From contig WOFQ01000019.1 of assembly GCA_012184525.1 (NCBI GenBank), forward strand, positions 372,001 to 436,000: DNA of 64,000 nt. The letters run 5' to 3'. Shown in pieces: positions 24,469 to 36,939 of this stretch. Position 1 is the first letter of the stretch; each line of letters begins with the position of its first letter. A program made the position numbers and the translations under genes. The notes under the pieces were generated by a model. That model was not told the origin of the DNA, searched no databases, and saw only the letters and a list, made by a program, of their open reading frames with translations. Source of the stretch: Xenoacremonium recifei (lineage: Eukaryota; Ascomycota; Sordariomycetes; Hypocreales; Nectriaceae).

Positions 24469-27400
24469 GATGCCAGCAGCAGGCGGCCGTTTGAGTGTAT
24501 CCGAGATTCGTGAGCGGTTCCTCAGCGGCGGCAGATGCTAAAATGCTCGATATGATAACCAAAAAGTCGTGTCTTGGAGCCGGATCGAAGTGGTGGTCGA
24601 TAGCAGGGGAAGAAAGAAGGAGATTAAGAGTATAGTTGAAACGAGGGCAGTTTAGACACGTTAACGACTAAACGAGCGTCGAAAAGAGAGGGAAGGTGCA
24701 GAGAGAAGGCAGCCGCGACAGGCTGCTGAAGGGCAGGAACGACGAAGCGAGGGGAAGGTTGCAAGTGCAAGACAAGAGCTCGCAGCGAGAGAATGAGGCT
24801 GGACAGATGCTTCTCTCAGCACCAGCAGGAGGAACCAACGAGGTCTGTCACCCTACGGAAGACGGAGCATGCTAACTGGACTCTAGCCGGCTGTCTGTCT
24901 CAGGGAAAGGGGAGTTGGCTTCTTAGCTCGCCGCCCGGGGGATGCCTGCAACGGCCAATGCGGGCTGCTGCTAGCCAGGGCTGCTACTATTCTCTCAGCC
25001 AAAGTCCGGCGGGCGCCAGCGGCCAGAGGCGCAGCCGCCAACACGGATGGCCCCCAAGGACAGCCAATGGACACAGCGCTATGTTTGGTTTGTCCGGCAT
25101 CCATACATACGAGCTCCGCCTGCTGCTGCACTTGTGCATGCATCTCGAGGCCGGCCATGGTCTCACGCCGAGTTGCCGCACAGTGCGAGGCCTGTTGCTG
25201 GGTCCTGCGCCTCTGGACCCGAGTCTGGATCCATCTTGTCCTGGGCTGGGGATCTCACCCGTCCATTCATCGGGAGCCCCAAGAGAACACGGCAGAGCAG
25301 AGAGGATGGGCTGAAATCCCGGCAGGAACGCTGCCTCACGCGTTGTGATGCTGACGCCCATCATCATTCGTGCAGACTGGCACAGCCAGACCGACTTGTG
25401 CGGTTCAGGCGAGACAGAGACACTCTCTCATCTCGACCTCGGCAAGCCATCCACCGCCATCATTCCTCGGGGCTGCTGATCTCGACAGACAGAGAACGCT
25501 TCTTTACGAGCACATGTTGGCTGATCACAGGGGGCGAGTTGTCTCCCGCTGTTACAACGCGCGACGCTCATGCACTGAAAACTGGCTCCCACGCACCGGA
25601 TGTCACCCGCAGCGATGAGCAGCAGGCGGGTCATACGAAATGCTTGTTTACAACCAATCCACCCAGTCCAAAAGGCTCTCCAGAAAGACTCTTCGGCCTG
25701 GGGAGACCACGGACCCGCCTGGGCAATCTCTCGGATCATCAGAATGGTTGGATCCTCGGCCACCTTATGACAGCATAAGACATGGCGTTCTGCCCCCCGA
25801 CCCATGATGTGATTCAGGTCACCATATCCGCCGCCGCTTTGTTGGTTAGTCCAAGACAAGGTCCCAAAGTGGTGGCAGCTGTGAGACAGCTCAGCGCGCG
25901 AGACCCATTCGAACCAGAGGAGCTGCCAACACTACGGAACGCGGGTGGTCTTTCTTTCGGGGGGGAAAGCGTTCTCAGCTTGGCACGCTGTCTGCCACAG
26001 AACCACGGGGGGAAAAAACTTTCACGACTCGGCTCTCAAGGTCTCGCTAGTGCTATTGGATCCTCCCCCTGGATCTCCTGTCAATCTGTGATGAATGGAC
26101 CAACGGACCATCGGGTCTCCACTGCCGGCAGCGCCGCTGCTCGTTACCCTGCCAAAGTTCATTACTGTACGGGGAATCACCCTCATCAATTGTCAGGCGG
26201 GCGGGCGTCATGACGGCTGGTGATGAAATGACGGGAAGCACTTTGGGCTGAAAAGAGGGCGATGCTAGCGCGCGGAGCGAGGTCAGCAGCCGAGATATTT
26301 GGGGCTGATGGATGTCTGAGTCTCCCTGTTTTTGTTTTTCTTCCCGAGCTTCCTTTGCTTGTCCGTCAGATTCTCCCCCGCGATCTTGATGAGCCAGCGC
26401 CGTGCTAGGACGGGCTGGCATTTGGAATTGCCCGAGACTTTTCTCCCTAGCCCGAGCTTACCGCCTGGCCAAGAATGAGGTTGTGAGACACCCATGATGA
26501 CACGGCATGGAGAATGTTGAACACTTCATGAGAGAACACGTCCCCCCCTGAATGTTCGCTGGCCGGTCCGTAGCCCCTGTCGCACTCCAACCCCAGCTCG
26601 CGGGCTAGTAGCGGCACGCGGCTGAAGCTCGATCGGCCAATGTAGCCAGCTGTTTGGTTCTGGGCAATCAGTTCGTCCCAGAGCGAAGTGTTCAGCTGAT
26701 GCAGCTCAGCCAGCCCCAGACCTCTCATCACGAAAACCTCCGTCCCGCGACGGGCAGACGCGAGACGTGAGATTCGCTGCTGCAGTGAGATAGGATTAGG
26801 CGGCCAAGCCACACTGTGCCGTGTTGCATAAATAAAAATAAAAGGCAAAAATAAAAATAAAAAACAAGACAAGCATGAGCTCAGCCCACTTATATCCCAC
26901 ACACACCTAAACGGTTGCCGGTGATGCGCTGTCACAATTGATACTGTACAGGTACAGCTGTGTGCTCCGTTAGTTATAGGAGGATGTGCTATTATGCTCA
27001 TCAGGAGCCTTTCGTGCCAAATCCACCATGATGTATACCCCTGAACCGCCCCCAACGCCGACGCCGACACATGTAGACGCGATATGTCAGCAGCATCAAG
27101 ACTTGTTTTCGTGCCCGTATCTCCATCATCAGCGTCACATTGCTCCGGGAGGCTGGCTTGCTATAGCGGCCGCGATACGAGGAGTAGTCCCCGACCCGAG
27201 CCTCCTCGCCCGCTCCGCCGTTGAAACCTTCCACCGCAGCATGAAGAGAACTTGGAACGCCTCTCGTCAGCGCCAGCACCAATTCGATCGGCATGTTCGC
27301 CTAGAAAAACTTCGCCCCAGGGCTCGTATTGGAGCCACGGCTCGCCGCCCTCCCTGATTTAGGTCGCTTTCACCCCTTTGCCTTACATACGGGCCCCTCC

Positions 27401-28423
27401 ACTGGCACGCTGTTCCAAGTTTAGACACGGTACAGTGCGAGCCCTTCTAGTGGTGCAGAGCAGTCTTTCCAGCTGCCCAGGTTCCGTGTCTCCCTATCGG
27501 ATTGGCCCAGCTGGCCCCCCGCCCGCGCCCCGAAGACCCCAAAGACCCCTGGCGCGCCGTCCTGGCCGCCCCCGAGATGCTAAAAAGATGGGCCGGTGGC
27601 CCTGAATCTCAGGCGAGTGGCCTTTGGTGGACACAGTATGGGTTTTTCCGCGACTTGGTGGGCTGCGACAGGGGTTAGCAGCGGCCGGAGCTGGTCTGGA
27701 CGGCCGGCAGGGACTGGAAGATGCTCCGTAGGGCGGCAGGAGTGAGCCAGCAGTGCCTGCCCATGGCCAAACAGGAACAGGCACAGGCATGAGCATGGGC
27801 ATGGGCAGGGCATGGGCCGGCCACTGGCTGGAAGGAACGGCCTCTCGTCTCGCTCGCTCTGACCCTGTCCAGTCGATCCATCGATGGCTTTCTTCATCAC
27901 CTCCATGGGAGAGCATCGCCTGCCGTGATCTGTCGTGTGTTTTGTTGTTTCTCCTCCTTCAGCCTCACCTGGCCTGCCCTCACTCGCTTCGGCGGCCATT
28001 CTTACCATCGTTCAACAGTCGTTCATCCTTCGAGAGCGTGTCTTTCACCCATCCTCTCGCTAATCCACCTGTCTTTCCGTAAGGCAGTCCGTCAGTCGCT
28101 ATTGCTCAGGAGAGAAACACAACATCTCCGAGTGAAACGGCCGTCTTCAACGAATCTCTTATATAACGACAATTGAATCCGGCAGCCCTAATCCCCCACC
28201 GGACACCAAACCTTCGTCTCGGTTCACGCCGCCACAATCGGGACGTCACTGAGAACTCAAGAACCTCGATAGCTCGGGACTCCCCGTCCGGTGCTTCTGC
28301 ACAAACCCTCACGAAACATCAGTTTTTCTCTGAGCGCCAGCGGCCTCTCAGAACGACCCGGATCAGAACCGGCATCGCGTCTTTTCGCCCGCTGTGACCG
28401 TCCCGGGGGACATCGCAGTCAAG
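24469..28423. promoter_or_regulatory. Shared 4-kb divergent region between the two chitin synthase genes
   Basis: There are 3955 bases between the two start codons. CCAAT pentamers lie on the plus strand at 24955-24959, 25064-25068, 25654-25658 and 26637-26641. An A-rich AAATAAAAATAAAA-type tract lies around 26826-26870, and a GCATGGGC-like short repeat near 27788-27815. The DNA next to each start is pyrimidine/purine-biased, as in fungal leaders. Several chance frames exist (for example 26447-27070 minus), none convincing. The region is inferred to carry both promoters and long 5' leaders; transcription start sites cannot be placed. Confidence 0.6.
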
Positions 28424-31400
28424 ATGGCGAACCGCATGTCGATGTTCTCCGCGGTGTCTGATGCCCTAGGTGGCCCTCGAGCTGCCGGGCCTCAGACAGC
28501 ACAGGTCTCGACGACCACGTTGCTAAACTCAACCCATAACATCTACATGTCGGGCCAGACGCACCAGCTCGACGCCAGCACCAGTCTTGTGGTCAATACT
28601 TGGCTCACGGCCGCCCAGAATGGGGTGACAGTGGATGCTTCGCTGGCGACTCGAGCCTGGGAGCATGCTCGCCGACGTGCTGAAGACGGATGCATCGTGC
28701 TTGGGTAGGTTCAGCCTCTTCCAACGAACCGTTATGGTTCTAACGGCGCGCCGTTTGCTCGTTGAGAAACGCAAAGCTAATATGAGACTCTCAACAGGTC
28801 CCTACACCCATCCGCACCATCCGTCCTCGTTCCATTCCTTAACACATTTCCCGTTGCGATACCCTCGTCCGTGTACAAGGCATTGGATGCCCTCCAGCCG
28901 TTCCTTCGCTGCGTGACCCCGTATAGCCCAGCTGCCCATCGCCAGACCGCTCTCGGCGTGACCCTGACCCTGAACCTGGCTGGAAATGTTACGGCCAGCA
29001 CCATTGGCATTGCCAAAGGTGGCATTGACACGCAGAATGGCTTCCTGAACATCCCCGCTGAGGCTGGATACCGTGCCTTTGATGTATTCTACTACTTGCT
29101 GACCTCGGCGTCGACGCCAGCCGAACGAGAGTTTCTGGGCTTGAAGCAACCGTCTGCCTACGCTCTCCTTGCACGATCTGGAACCTACGACCCTCCAGGA
29201 TACCTCGCGACCGCCGACGACAGCGCCGCCGCCGATGACTTCCGCCAAGCCCTTAAGGACATCGGAATCAAGGGTTCTGCCCATCGAAACTTCATTTCCA
29301 CCCTGGCTGCACTGCTGACCCTCGGCAACACCCTCGACTACTCTGCCGATGGCGACGAGCTGGAAGATCTGTGCGAGGAGGCTTGTGGGCTTCTCAGCAT
29401 GGACCCCGAGATGTTCATCAAGCAGTGTGGCACCGAGGACCGTCGGATACTTGTTGGAGCGTTGTACGAGACTCTCGTTGATTGGGTCATCAATAAGGCA
29501 AACACGGCCATTGCTGCCCAGATGCTTCGGATTCGAGACGGCGACGAGTCGTTGGATGGCCGTGGGGCTCGCACTCCCAATTCCAACGAGGACACGGGAG
29601 ATACGGTTATGCTGACTGTCATGGAGATTCCCAATCCCACCTTGGGCAAGGCTGTCGCCATGCGGTCAATCTTTGATGACAAGCTAGGAATCAACGCTGA
29701 GATGCTTGCCGATGGCGTGCCGGCCTCATCCGCCGGTTCTTCCATCATCAGAGAGATGCAGCAGGCAGTATCTGAAGTTGCTTCGGATCTGGGCTTCGAT
29801 TCGCCACAGGCTCGCGAGAAAGCGGCGGAGTTGGAGAAGAGGGAGATTGTTCTCGAAAAGGTCAACTCAGTCGCCGATCAGGAGAGCTTCCTCAAGGTTC
29901 TCCTTGGCACCGAGGACGGCAGCCAAGGTATCAACCTCCGAACACATGATCGGTTTGATATCCAGACGGCTATAAACGCCAGCCGAGTCTGGTTCCACCT
30001 TTCTCTGCATCCTACTGACGATTCGCCGACCATGATTGCGAGCCTTCCAGCTGTAACATCGGCTTGGTCAGCTGGAGTTGTCTCTCGACAGCTCCGATCC
30101 TGGAGACTGCCAGAGTGGGCGAACCGGAGGAACAGATGCCTCGACTTCACTGCTGATTTCGATGTCGACGAGTTCGTCCAGCGATATTCCGCTCTTGGCT
30201 GCAAAGACGGCAAGGATGGCATCGAGAGCTGGATGCTCGAGCGTGGTTGGAGCAACGGCGAGGTGTTCATTGGCAAGGAGCGCGTGTGGATGCGTGAAAA
30301 TGCCTGGTGGGAGGCTGAGACTATGCTCGATATCAAGCCCGCGAACAGTCTCCAGAGCATCCCCCAGAACCCGTTCAGCAGCGGTTTCGATACTGGCTAT
30401 TCCAACAACGGCAGCGGCTTCTTCCCCCCTCCTGCCTTCGACAGCAGCCTGAACGGTAGCAACGACCATCTCGTGCATAACCGCCAGATGAGTCTCGGAA
30501 ACAAGAGTCAAGTCACCCTGAACCCCCAGCTCAACCCGCAGCCCACTCCGTCCATCGCTCCCACGGCCATGCGTAATGTGAGCACGGGTGATTACGGTCT
30601 GGGAACCAAGGGTGATACCTTCAAAGGTCAGGTCTTCTACAACGAGGAGGGTGAGTTTACTGGCATGCTGGATCCTGAGCTGGCCAAGAACAAGCACACC
30701 GAGACCAAGAAGGTCACCACTGGCCGCCGACTCTGGGTTGCTTTTGTCTGGGCGCTCACATTCTGGATTCCGTCTCCCCTCCTCTCTTGGGTTGGCCGCA
30801 TGCGTCGGCCTGATGTTCGTCAGGCCTGGCGTGAAAAGGTTGTCCTGGTTTTCCTCATCGCCATTGCCAACGGTGTCATTGTCTTCTACATCATCTTCTT
30901 CGGTCGACTCCTCTGTCCTAACTGGGACAAGGCTTGGAACACCAAAGAGGTGGCCACCCGCAATCTTGAAAGCAAATTTTGGGTCAGCATCCACGGTGAA
31001 GTTTATGACATCACGCACTTCTGGAGGCGCCAGCACAGCGATACCAGCATTGAGACGACGTCTACGAACATGCTGCCCCTTGCTGGACTTGACATGGACG
31101 AGTACTTTGTTCCTCCCTTGGTCACGGCTTGTCCGGGATTGGGGATTGAGAAGACTACTCGCCTGACCGCCAACGTCACGCCCACCTATCCAACTGCCGA
31201 GCATACTTCCGGTTACTTCTCCCCTTACATCAACAGCAAACTTTATAATGACAACTGGTACTTTGACACCTTCCAGCCTGCCATCAAAGAGTATTATCAC
31301 GGACAGCTCGTCTTCACGAAGAGCACGTTTGAGCAGCAAGGCCAGCAGGAGCAGCGCATGTGGGCACGATACGGCAACGAAATCTACGACCTGACGGACT

Positions 31401-33907
31401 ACTTCCACACGCAGGATTTGAATGACAACGTCGATACTTACGAGTTCCTTAACACGGACGTGAGTAACCTCTGGAAGAACAACCCTGGTACCAATATCAA
31501 GTCAGACCTCGACGCTCTCATCCTGAACTCTGCCGACAACGCAACGGAGCACGCCAACATTATGAACAGCTGGTACTGCATTCAGCGAATCAGTATGAAA
31601 GGTTACATCGACTTCCGCAAGAGCGCCAAGTGCCAAGTCAACAATTGGATTCTGCTGGCCTGTTCTATCATTATCTGCTCTGTCATTGGTATCAAGTTCA
31701 TTGCGGCCCTTCAGTTTGGATCCAAGCGACGCCCCTCGCCTCAGGACAAATTCGTCATCTGCCAGGTTCCCGCCTACACTGAAGGCGAAGATTCACTTCG
31801 AAAAGCCCTGGACTCTTTGACGGCTCTGCAATACGACAACAAACGCAAGCTGATCTGCGTCATTTGTGACGGTGTCATCGTCGGACACGGCAACGACCGC
31901 CCCACGCCTAAGATTGTTCTCGACATCTTGGGCGTTGACCCCAAGGTTGACCCTCCTGCCCTACCTTTCAAGTCTGTCGGCCCTGGAAGCGAACAGCTCA
32001 ACTATGGCAAGGTCTACTCCGGTCTCTATGAGTACGAAGGCAACGTTGTTCCCTACCTCGTCATTGTCAAGGTCGGCAAGGAGTCGGAGCAGAGCAAAGC
32101 CAAGCCTGGTAACCGTGGAAAGCGTGATTCGCAGATTCTCCTCATGAGCTTCCTCAACCGAGTCCACCATCGTTCTCCCATGAGCCCCTTGGAGCTCGAG
32201 ATGTTCCATCAAATCAACAACATCATTGGCGTGGATCCTGAACTATACGAATACCTTCTCATGGTTGATGCCGATACCTGCGTCAGCGAGGATTCTCTGA
32301 ACCGTCTTGTAGCCGCCTGTGCCCACAACGCCAAGATCGCTGGTATCTGTGGTGAGACCAGTCTGCAGAACGATGAGAAGAGTTGGTGGACCATGATCCA
32401 GGTTTACGAGTACTTCATCTCCCATCATTTGGCCAAGGCTTTCGAGTCGCTCTTCGGCAGCGTCACCTGTTTGCCCGGATGGTAAGTGCATGAAAAGAAG
32501 GTCTGTTGATAGGTTTAAAGCGCTAACGTAGTATCCAGTTTCACCATGTATCGTCTCAGAACCACTGACAAGGGCAAGCCTCTGATTATTTCGGATGCTG
32601 TAATTGCCGATTACTCTGTGTGCGATGTTGATACGCTGCATAAGAAGAACCTGCTAGCCCTTGGTGAGGATCGTTACCTGACGACCCTCATGACCAAGCA
32701 CTTCCCCTCCATGTCTTACAAGTTCATTCCTGATGCGCAATGTAAGACTGCAGCTCCTGAATCTTGGAGCGTTTTGTTGTCCCAACGTCGACGATGGATC
32801 AACTCGACGGTTCACAACCTAGTAGAGCTCATGCGTCTCAAGGAGATGTGCGGTTTCTGCTGCTTCAGCATGCGTTTTGTTGTCTTTATTGATCTTGCCG
32901 GAACACTCATCCTGCCCGCAACCTGCGCGTATCTCGCTTACCTCATTTATGTCATTGCCACCGGTTCAGGGCCATTCCCCTTGATCTCGGTCATCATGTT
33001 GGCGTCCGTGTACGGTCTTCAAATGCTCATCTTCATCCTGAAGCGACAGTGGCAGCATATTGGTTGGATGATCATCTACCTGTTGGCCTACCCGATCTAT
33101 TCGCTGGTCCTCCCTGTCTATTCCTTCTGGAACCAGGACAACTTCTCGTGGGGTAACACCCGTATCGTCATCGGAGAGAAGGGCGACAAGCAGATCATTG
33201 CCGTCGACGACGAAGGCTTTGACCCGCGCTCGATCCCCCTCCAACGGTGGGATGATTATGCGATGGCCAACAACCTCCCGGGCCGCCGTGGTAATTATCA
33301 TGAGAAGCCTGAGTACTCGTACGGCGATCAGTATGAGATGGATGAGATGCGCTCGGTGTACTCGGCCGGTCCTCAGGGCTCAGTCCTGACGGGCATGCCT
33401 GGACGCAGCACCTACATGCCTCCTCATTCGCCTGCGCCGTTCGCCGGCCGCAACACATCGGCTGGCCACTACCAAGACTCGCCTCCCATGCAGCATCGCC
33501 AGTCGATGATGTCCATGGGCACCCAAGACTTGCGCAGCCAGTCGCCCTACCAGGACTACCCTGGCCAGCGTCCTAGCATGGGCAACCTGCGCAGCCAGTC
33601 CAACCTCTCGCCTCTGGGTGCCAGTCGATCCGGCACTGCGCTTGGCTTCAACAACAGCGGCTCCCGGTCGCCCATGCCCGATGCCATGCGATCCCAGTCG
33701 TCGTTTGACTTCCAGCAGGGCCACTCGGGCCCGACTGATATGGCAATCGTCGAGTGCATCCAGGCGGTGCTCAACGAGGTCGACCTCGACACGGTCACCA
33801 AGAAGCAGGTCCGCGCCCTCGTCGAGCAGCGTCTTCAGACGGAGCTCATCGGCGAGCGCCGCACCTTTATGGATCGCCAGATCGACCGCGAACTGGAGAA
33901 CATGTAA
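28424..33907 (+). CDS. Class VII chitin synthase with degenerate myosin-like head
   Basis: Three exons (28424-28704, 28798-32481, 32539-33907) encode 1777 aa, matching class VII (CsmB/Chs7-type) enzymes. The start at MANRMSMFS was chosen because it is the first ATG of the frame. The head region aligns in layout with the class V neighbour, but where that protein has GESGSGKT this one reads [12 protein letters not shown], so the nucleotide-binding P-loop is absent and the head should not be an ATPase. It is followed by membrane segments, a cytochrome b5-like part ([19 protein letters not shown], about 816-834), the GT2 catalytic domain with VDADT near 1251, LGEDR near 1363 and QRRRW near 1404, further membrane helices, a Ser/Gln/Met-rich linker and a C-terminal DEK_C domain. 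Class V and VII enzymes are thought to act together in wall building. Confidence 0.95.
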
Positions 33908-34649
33908 AACAATCGCATCTTGCATACAACGCTTAGCGACAGCGCCATCCGTCATCTTCACGGTCATCATATTGGAATCATGTACTCGCATTTAACTACA
34001 CCATCTTCAGCGGATGTAAGCAACCATCTACACTATCAGGATTTTGGGTTTTTTGGATAAGAAAATCGAAGAGAGTCAGCTGCCAGACTACTCCGCAGGC
34101 GTTGGACAAACGCCCTGGTTTCTATTTGCTATTTAACGGTCGTTTCCTCTCTTACCATCACCATCGTTTTTGGATCGTCTTTGAGAAAGAAAAAAAGATC
34201 CCGCGTGTCGGGACTTTCGTAACTTAATTGGATTGGATATTCGGGTTGGGCCTGGTTGGATCATGTTTGCTGGTTCTTGCATTTACATATATACATTGCC
34301 CACGGTGCTCCGTGGCCCGTTGGCGTCTCTCTTGTGGCGGTTGAGGAGCGTGGTTGTAGATTGGAGCGTCGCGTGCGTGTGTTGAGAGATACCTATGGAG
34401 TATGGAGCGAGATAGACCAGAGCAGAGTAGTTGAAGCAAGAGAAGAGAGGCGTCGACTGGACGTAATAACATGATGCTATTCAATGACTCGCTCCCTTCA
34501 TTTCTTTCTGTATAGCTAGTGAAAATGTAGTCTCATCGCTTTTTCCTTGTCTTGTTCTCGTCATCTTCTGGTGTAGTTCCCATACAACTGTAATGCTCAG
34601 CCCATCCATCTATCTACCTACAGATTCACTTCTACATTCACTCACTCAC
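33908..34649. other. Convergent 3' region
   Basis: 3' flanks of the class VII chitin synthase and the kinase gene. It holds T-rich runs and a short (TCAC)n tract just before 34655. No gene is seen. Confidence 0.5.
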
Positions 34650-36105
34650 TCACTTCTGATCCCCAATGTTTCCCACGCCTTTCAACCGCAAATACACATC
34701 CGTCCCCCACCCATACAAGCTCTGCACCGCAATCCCACCGCCAAAGTACTCGGCATACGCCCTGCTCAGCGGCAGCCCGTAGCCCAGGCCGGCGATGGTG
34801 CTCCCGCCGGAACTCGCCGTCGCAATGGCCGCCAGCCCGTCGGCGCCGCCGGGCAGGTCGTCTGCCGTGTCGCTGAAGGTCGTGAAGCTGTAGCTCCAGA
34901 TGTTGGCGTGCACGTCGGGCGGGATGCCGCCGCCGCGGTCGCGCAGCCGGATGGTCACGCCGGGGGCGTTGTCGTCGAGCGGCGCGATGGCGGCGTCGCT
35001 GGCGAAGGCGCCGCGGGTGACTTCCGGGGGGTTGAGGGTTGGTGGGTGGCCGGGCTGGTGTTTCAGGGGAGGTTCGGGGGCGATGGTTACCACGACAGGT
35101 TCGCGAGATTTGCTCTCGACGGTGGCGCGGAAGGCGTTCTTCAGCAGCTCGGTGACGATGTACTCGAGGTGCATGGGCACGAAGGCGAAGGTGGTGTCAG
35201 GCTCGCCGTCTATGTAGAGCAGCGGACGCACGCCGTACCGCAGCTCGCAGATGTCTGCCACGAAGCCCGCGCACGATTCCACCGTCTGGGCGGGCTTCAA
35301 CGCCGTGTCGATGACGCCGATGTAAGTCGGGTGCTCGGGGCAGGGCGTCGGGCTGGCCTCGGGGTCAAAGTGCGGCTGCGAGCTGAAGTGCAGAGCAATA
35401 TGCTGCTCGGCAATGAGGCGCGTGCCAATCCGCGCGCGCAGGTGCTGGTCGAGGAAGCGGGTGACATCGGCCGACGAGATATAGCGGCGACACTCGAGGA
35501 AGCCCTTGGCAAGGATGGGGATAGTATCGGTATGCGTCGCCACAAGCTCGGCCAGCACGTTGGTGAACTTGACCTCGTCCTCGGGCGTGGCGATGGGGTG
35601 GCCCTCGCGCGTGGCGTGCCAGTAGGGCAGCAGGATGGAGAGGCTGTGCAAGTAGTTGTTGTAGATGCGCGAGATGTTGGGGTTGGCGACGACGATGTAG
35701 GGCAGGTTGCGGAGGGCTTGGATGCGGTGGGCGAGGCGCACGGGCAGGAGGGAGAGGGCGAAGTTGGCGGAGGAGAGGAGCGAGGCGGAGGAGAGCGGTG
35801 GGCGGCCGTGTCTGGGTGCTGTCAGTTATCTCGTGATGCTGGCTGATGGTGTTGATCATGATCCATCATGATATGAAGATCCGAAGAGCAGCTTACTTGA
35901 CGAGGTCGCCCAGGCTCAACGAGTGCTGGTGCTGGCGCGCAAGCGTGGCAATCTCGGCGTCAGACACCTTGTGGGAGTGGATATGATGTACAGAGCGTCT
36001 CGCCGAGAGCCATGGCTGCTGCTGTTGTAATGGTAGACGGCACGTTCGCGGTGAGGCTCTCCGATCCAGCGGGCAGAGCCTCATTGACCCCGCCAGACGA
36101 TGCAT
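34650..36105 (-). CDS. Mitochondrial dehydrogenase kinase (PDK/BCKDK family)
   Basis: Two exons (36105-35897 and 35811-34650) encode 456 aa. The intron has GTAAGC and CCCAG ends and splits a Lys codon. Members phosphorylate and switch off the pyruvate or branched-chain 2-oxoacid dehydrogenase complex in the mitochondrial matrix. The first exon is rich in Arg, Ser and Leu, as in a targeting peptide. The N-terminal four-helix domain follows (LRNLPYIVVANPNISRIYN). The C-terminal GHKL ATPase domain shows the N-box ELLKNAFRATVE, the G1 box DRGGGIPP and the G2 box GLGYGLPLSRAYAEYFGG. There is no His-kinase phospho-acceptor, as usual for this family. Sequence alone does not tell me which of the two complexes is the target. 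Confidence 0.9.
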
Positions 36106-36554
36106 TGCGGCATTCTGCAGCCTCGCGGACGCGGTCCAGTAAGGGTGAGACGTGAGTCAGGGGCGGACGATTGAGTCTCGCTGGCGATCAGAGTCAGAGA
36201 ATGAATGTGAAGGAGTCACAAACGGTGAGGCTCTCGCCAGTTCAGGCAGTCCGGGGTTGAAGCAGCGGACGGGCGCTAACTCGGCTGTCAGCAGCCGCTG
36301 GAACCCGCTGGGGAATTAGCGCGCTTCAGGGGATTTGGGCCTGGGGCCTGGGCGGCTTATCGTCGGGTTACGTCACGTCACGGGCCTTATCACCTGTCGC
36401 TCATGGAGGGGTAATTAATTCATGATACGGGACGGGCAGGCAGGCAGGCAGCAGACAGATAGATGAGCAACAGTTTGGTTTCTAGAAATGACAAGCGCGA
36501 GAATGGGCTGAGGAGCTCTCTATCGTGGCATCGTGATTCTCATCCGCTCATCCT
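36106..36554. other. Kinase promoter / inhibitor 3' flank
   Basis: A short region between two minus-strand genes. It includes GGCAGGCAGGCAGG-type repeats near 36435-36455. No gene is seen. Confidence 0.5.
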
Positions 36555-36939
36555 CTACTGCGTCTTCATCTCCTTGTCCTCCTCGACGGCCTTGACGTGC
36601 TCGTGGCTTTCCAAGGTGGTCACAGCGTCCTGGTCGAAGGTGACTCTAGAAGACGAGGTGTTAGACGGGAATCTCGAGGGGTATAGGGTGGCTCAACGCA
36701 CTGGAAGCCCTTGATCAGGGTGTACTCGTGGCCGATCTTGCCGCCCTGGTCGATGGCATGCTGCTTGGCCCTGTGTCTCTCGTCAGTCGTCTCGTCTCGT
36801 CTCGTCTCGTTCCGAGTGAGTTAAAACGTACGCCTGAACCTGCTCAGGGGTGGCGTCTTCGTTGCAGGTGACCTGGGACTGTCAGAATTTCTGGGCTTTC
36901 AGAGCTCAAGCGCATGGAACATACAATGTAGCTGGGCAT
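36555..36939 (-). CDS. Small I9-type protease inhibitor (Pbi2-like), four exons
   Basis: I reconstructed four short exons: 36939-36925 (15 nt), 36872-36832, 36770-36702 and 36645-36555. The introns of 52, 61 and 56 nt all end in AG with GT donors. The 71-residue product starts MPSYIVTCNEDATPEQ and has the peptidase-inhibitor I9 fold pattern. GKIGHEYTLIKGF in the middle and VTFDQDAVTTLESHEHVKAVEEDKE at the end match propeptide-like inhibitors of subtilisin-type serine proteases, such as yeast Pbi2, which acts on vacuolar proteinase B and in vacuole fusion (LMA1). There is no signal peptide, so it is cytosolic. The gene is invisible to a simple frame search because no exon exceeds 91 nt. Confidence 0.88.
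36788..36810. repeat. (CGTCT)n microsatellite inside an intron
   Basis: More than four tandem copies of CGTCT lie inside the second intron of the I9 inhibitor gene. A related degenerate run of GTCTCGT-like units occurs in an eIF5A intron near 50168-50195. Confidence 0.8.

Noticed and set aside
26447..27070. A 207-codon minus-strand frame in the chitin synthase intergenic region
   Set aside because: It crosses low-complexity A-rich DNA, shows no family resemblance and has no splice context. Chance is more likely.
30068..31408. A 446-codon minus-strand frame across the class VII chitin synthase
   Set aside because: Antisense of a clear chitin synthase frame with no domain of its own.
34593..35846. 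A 417-codon plus-strand frame across the mitochondrial kinase
   Set aside because: Gly/Val/Arg-rich antisense shadow of the GHKL kinase, which carries all expected motifs.
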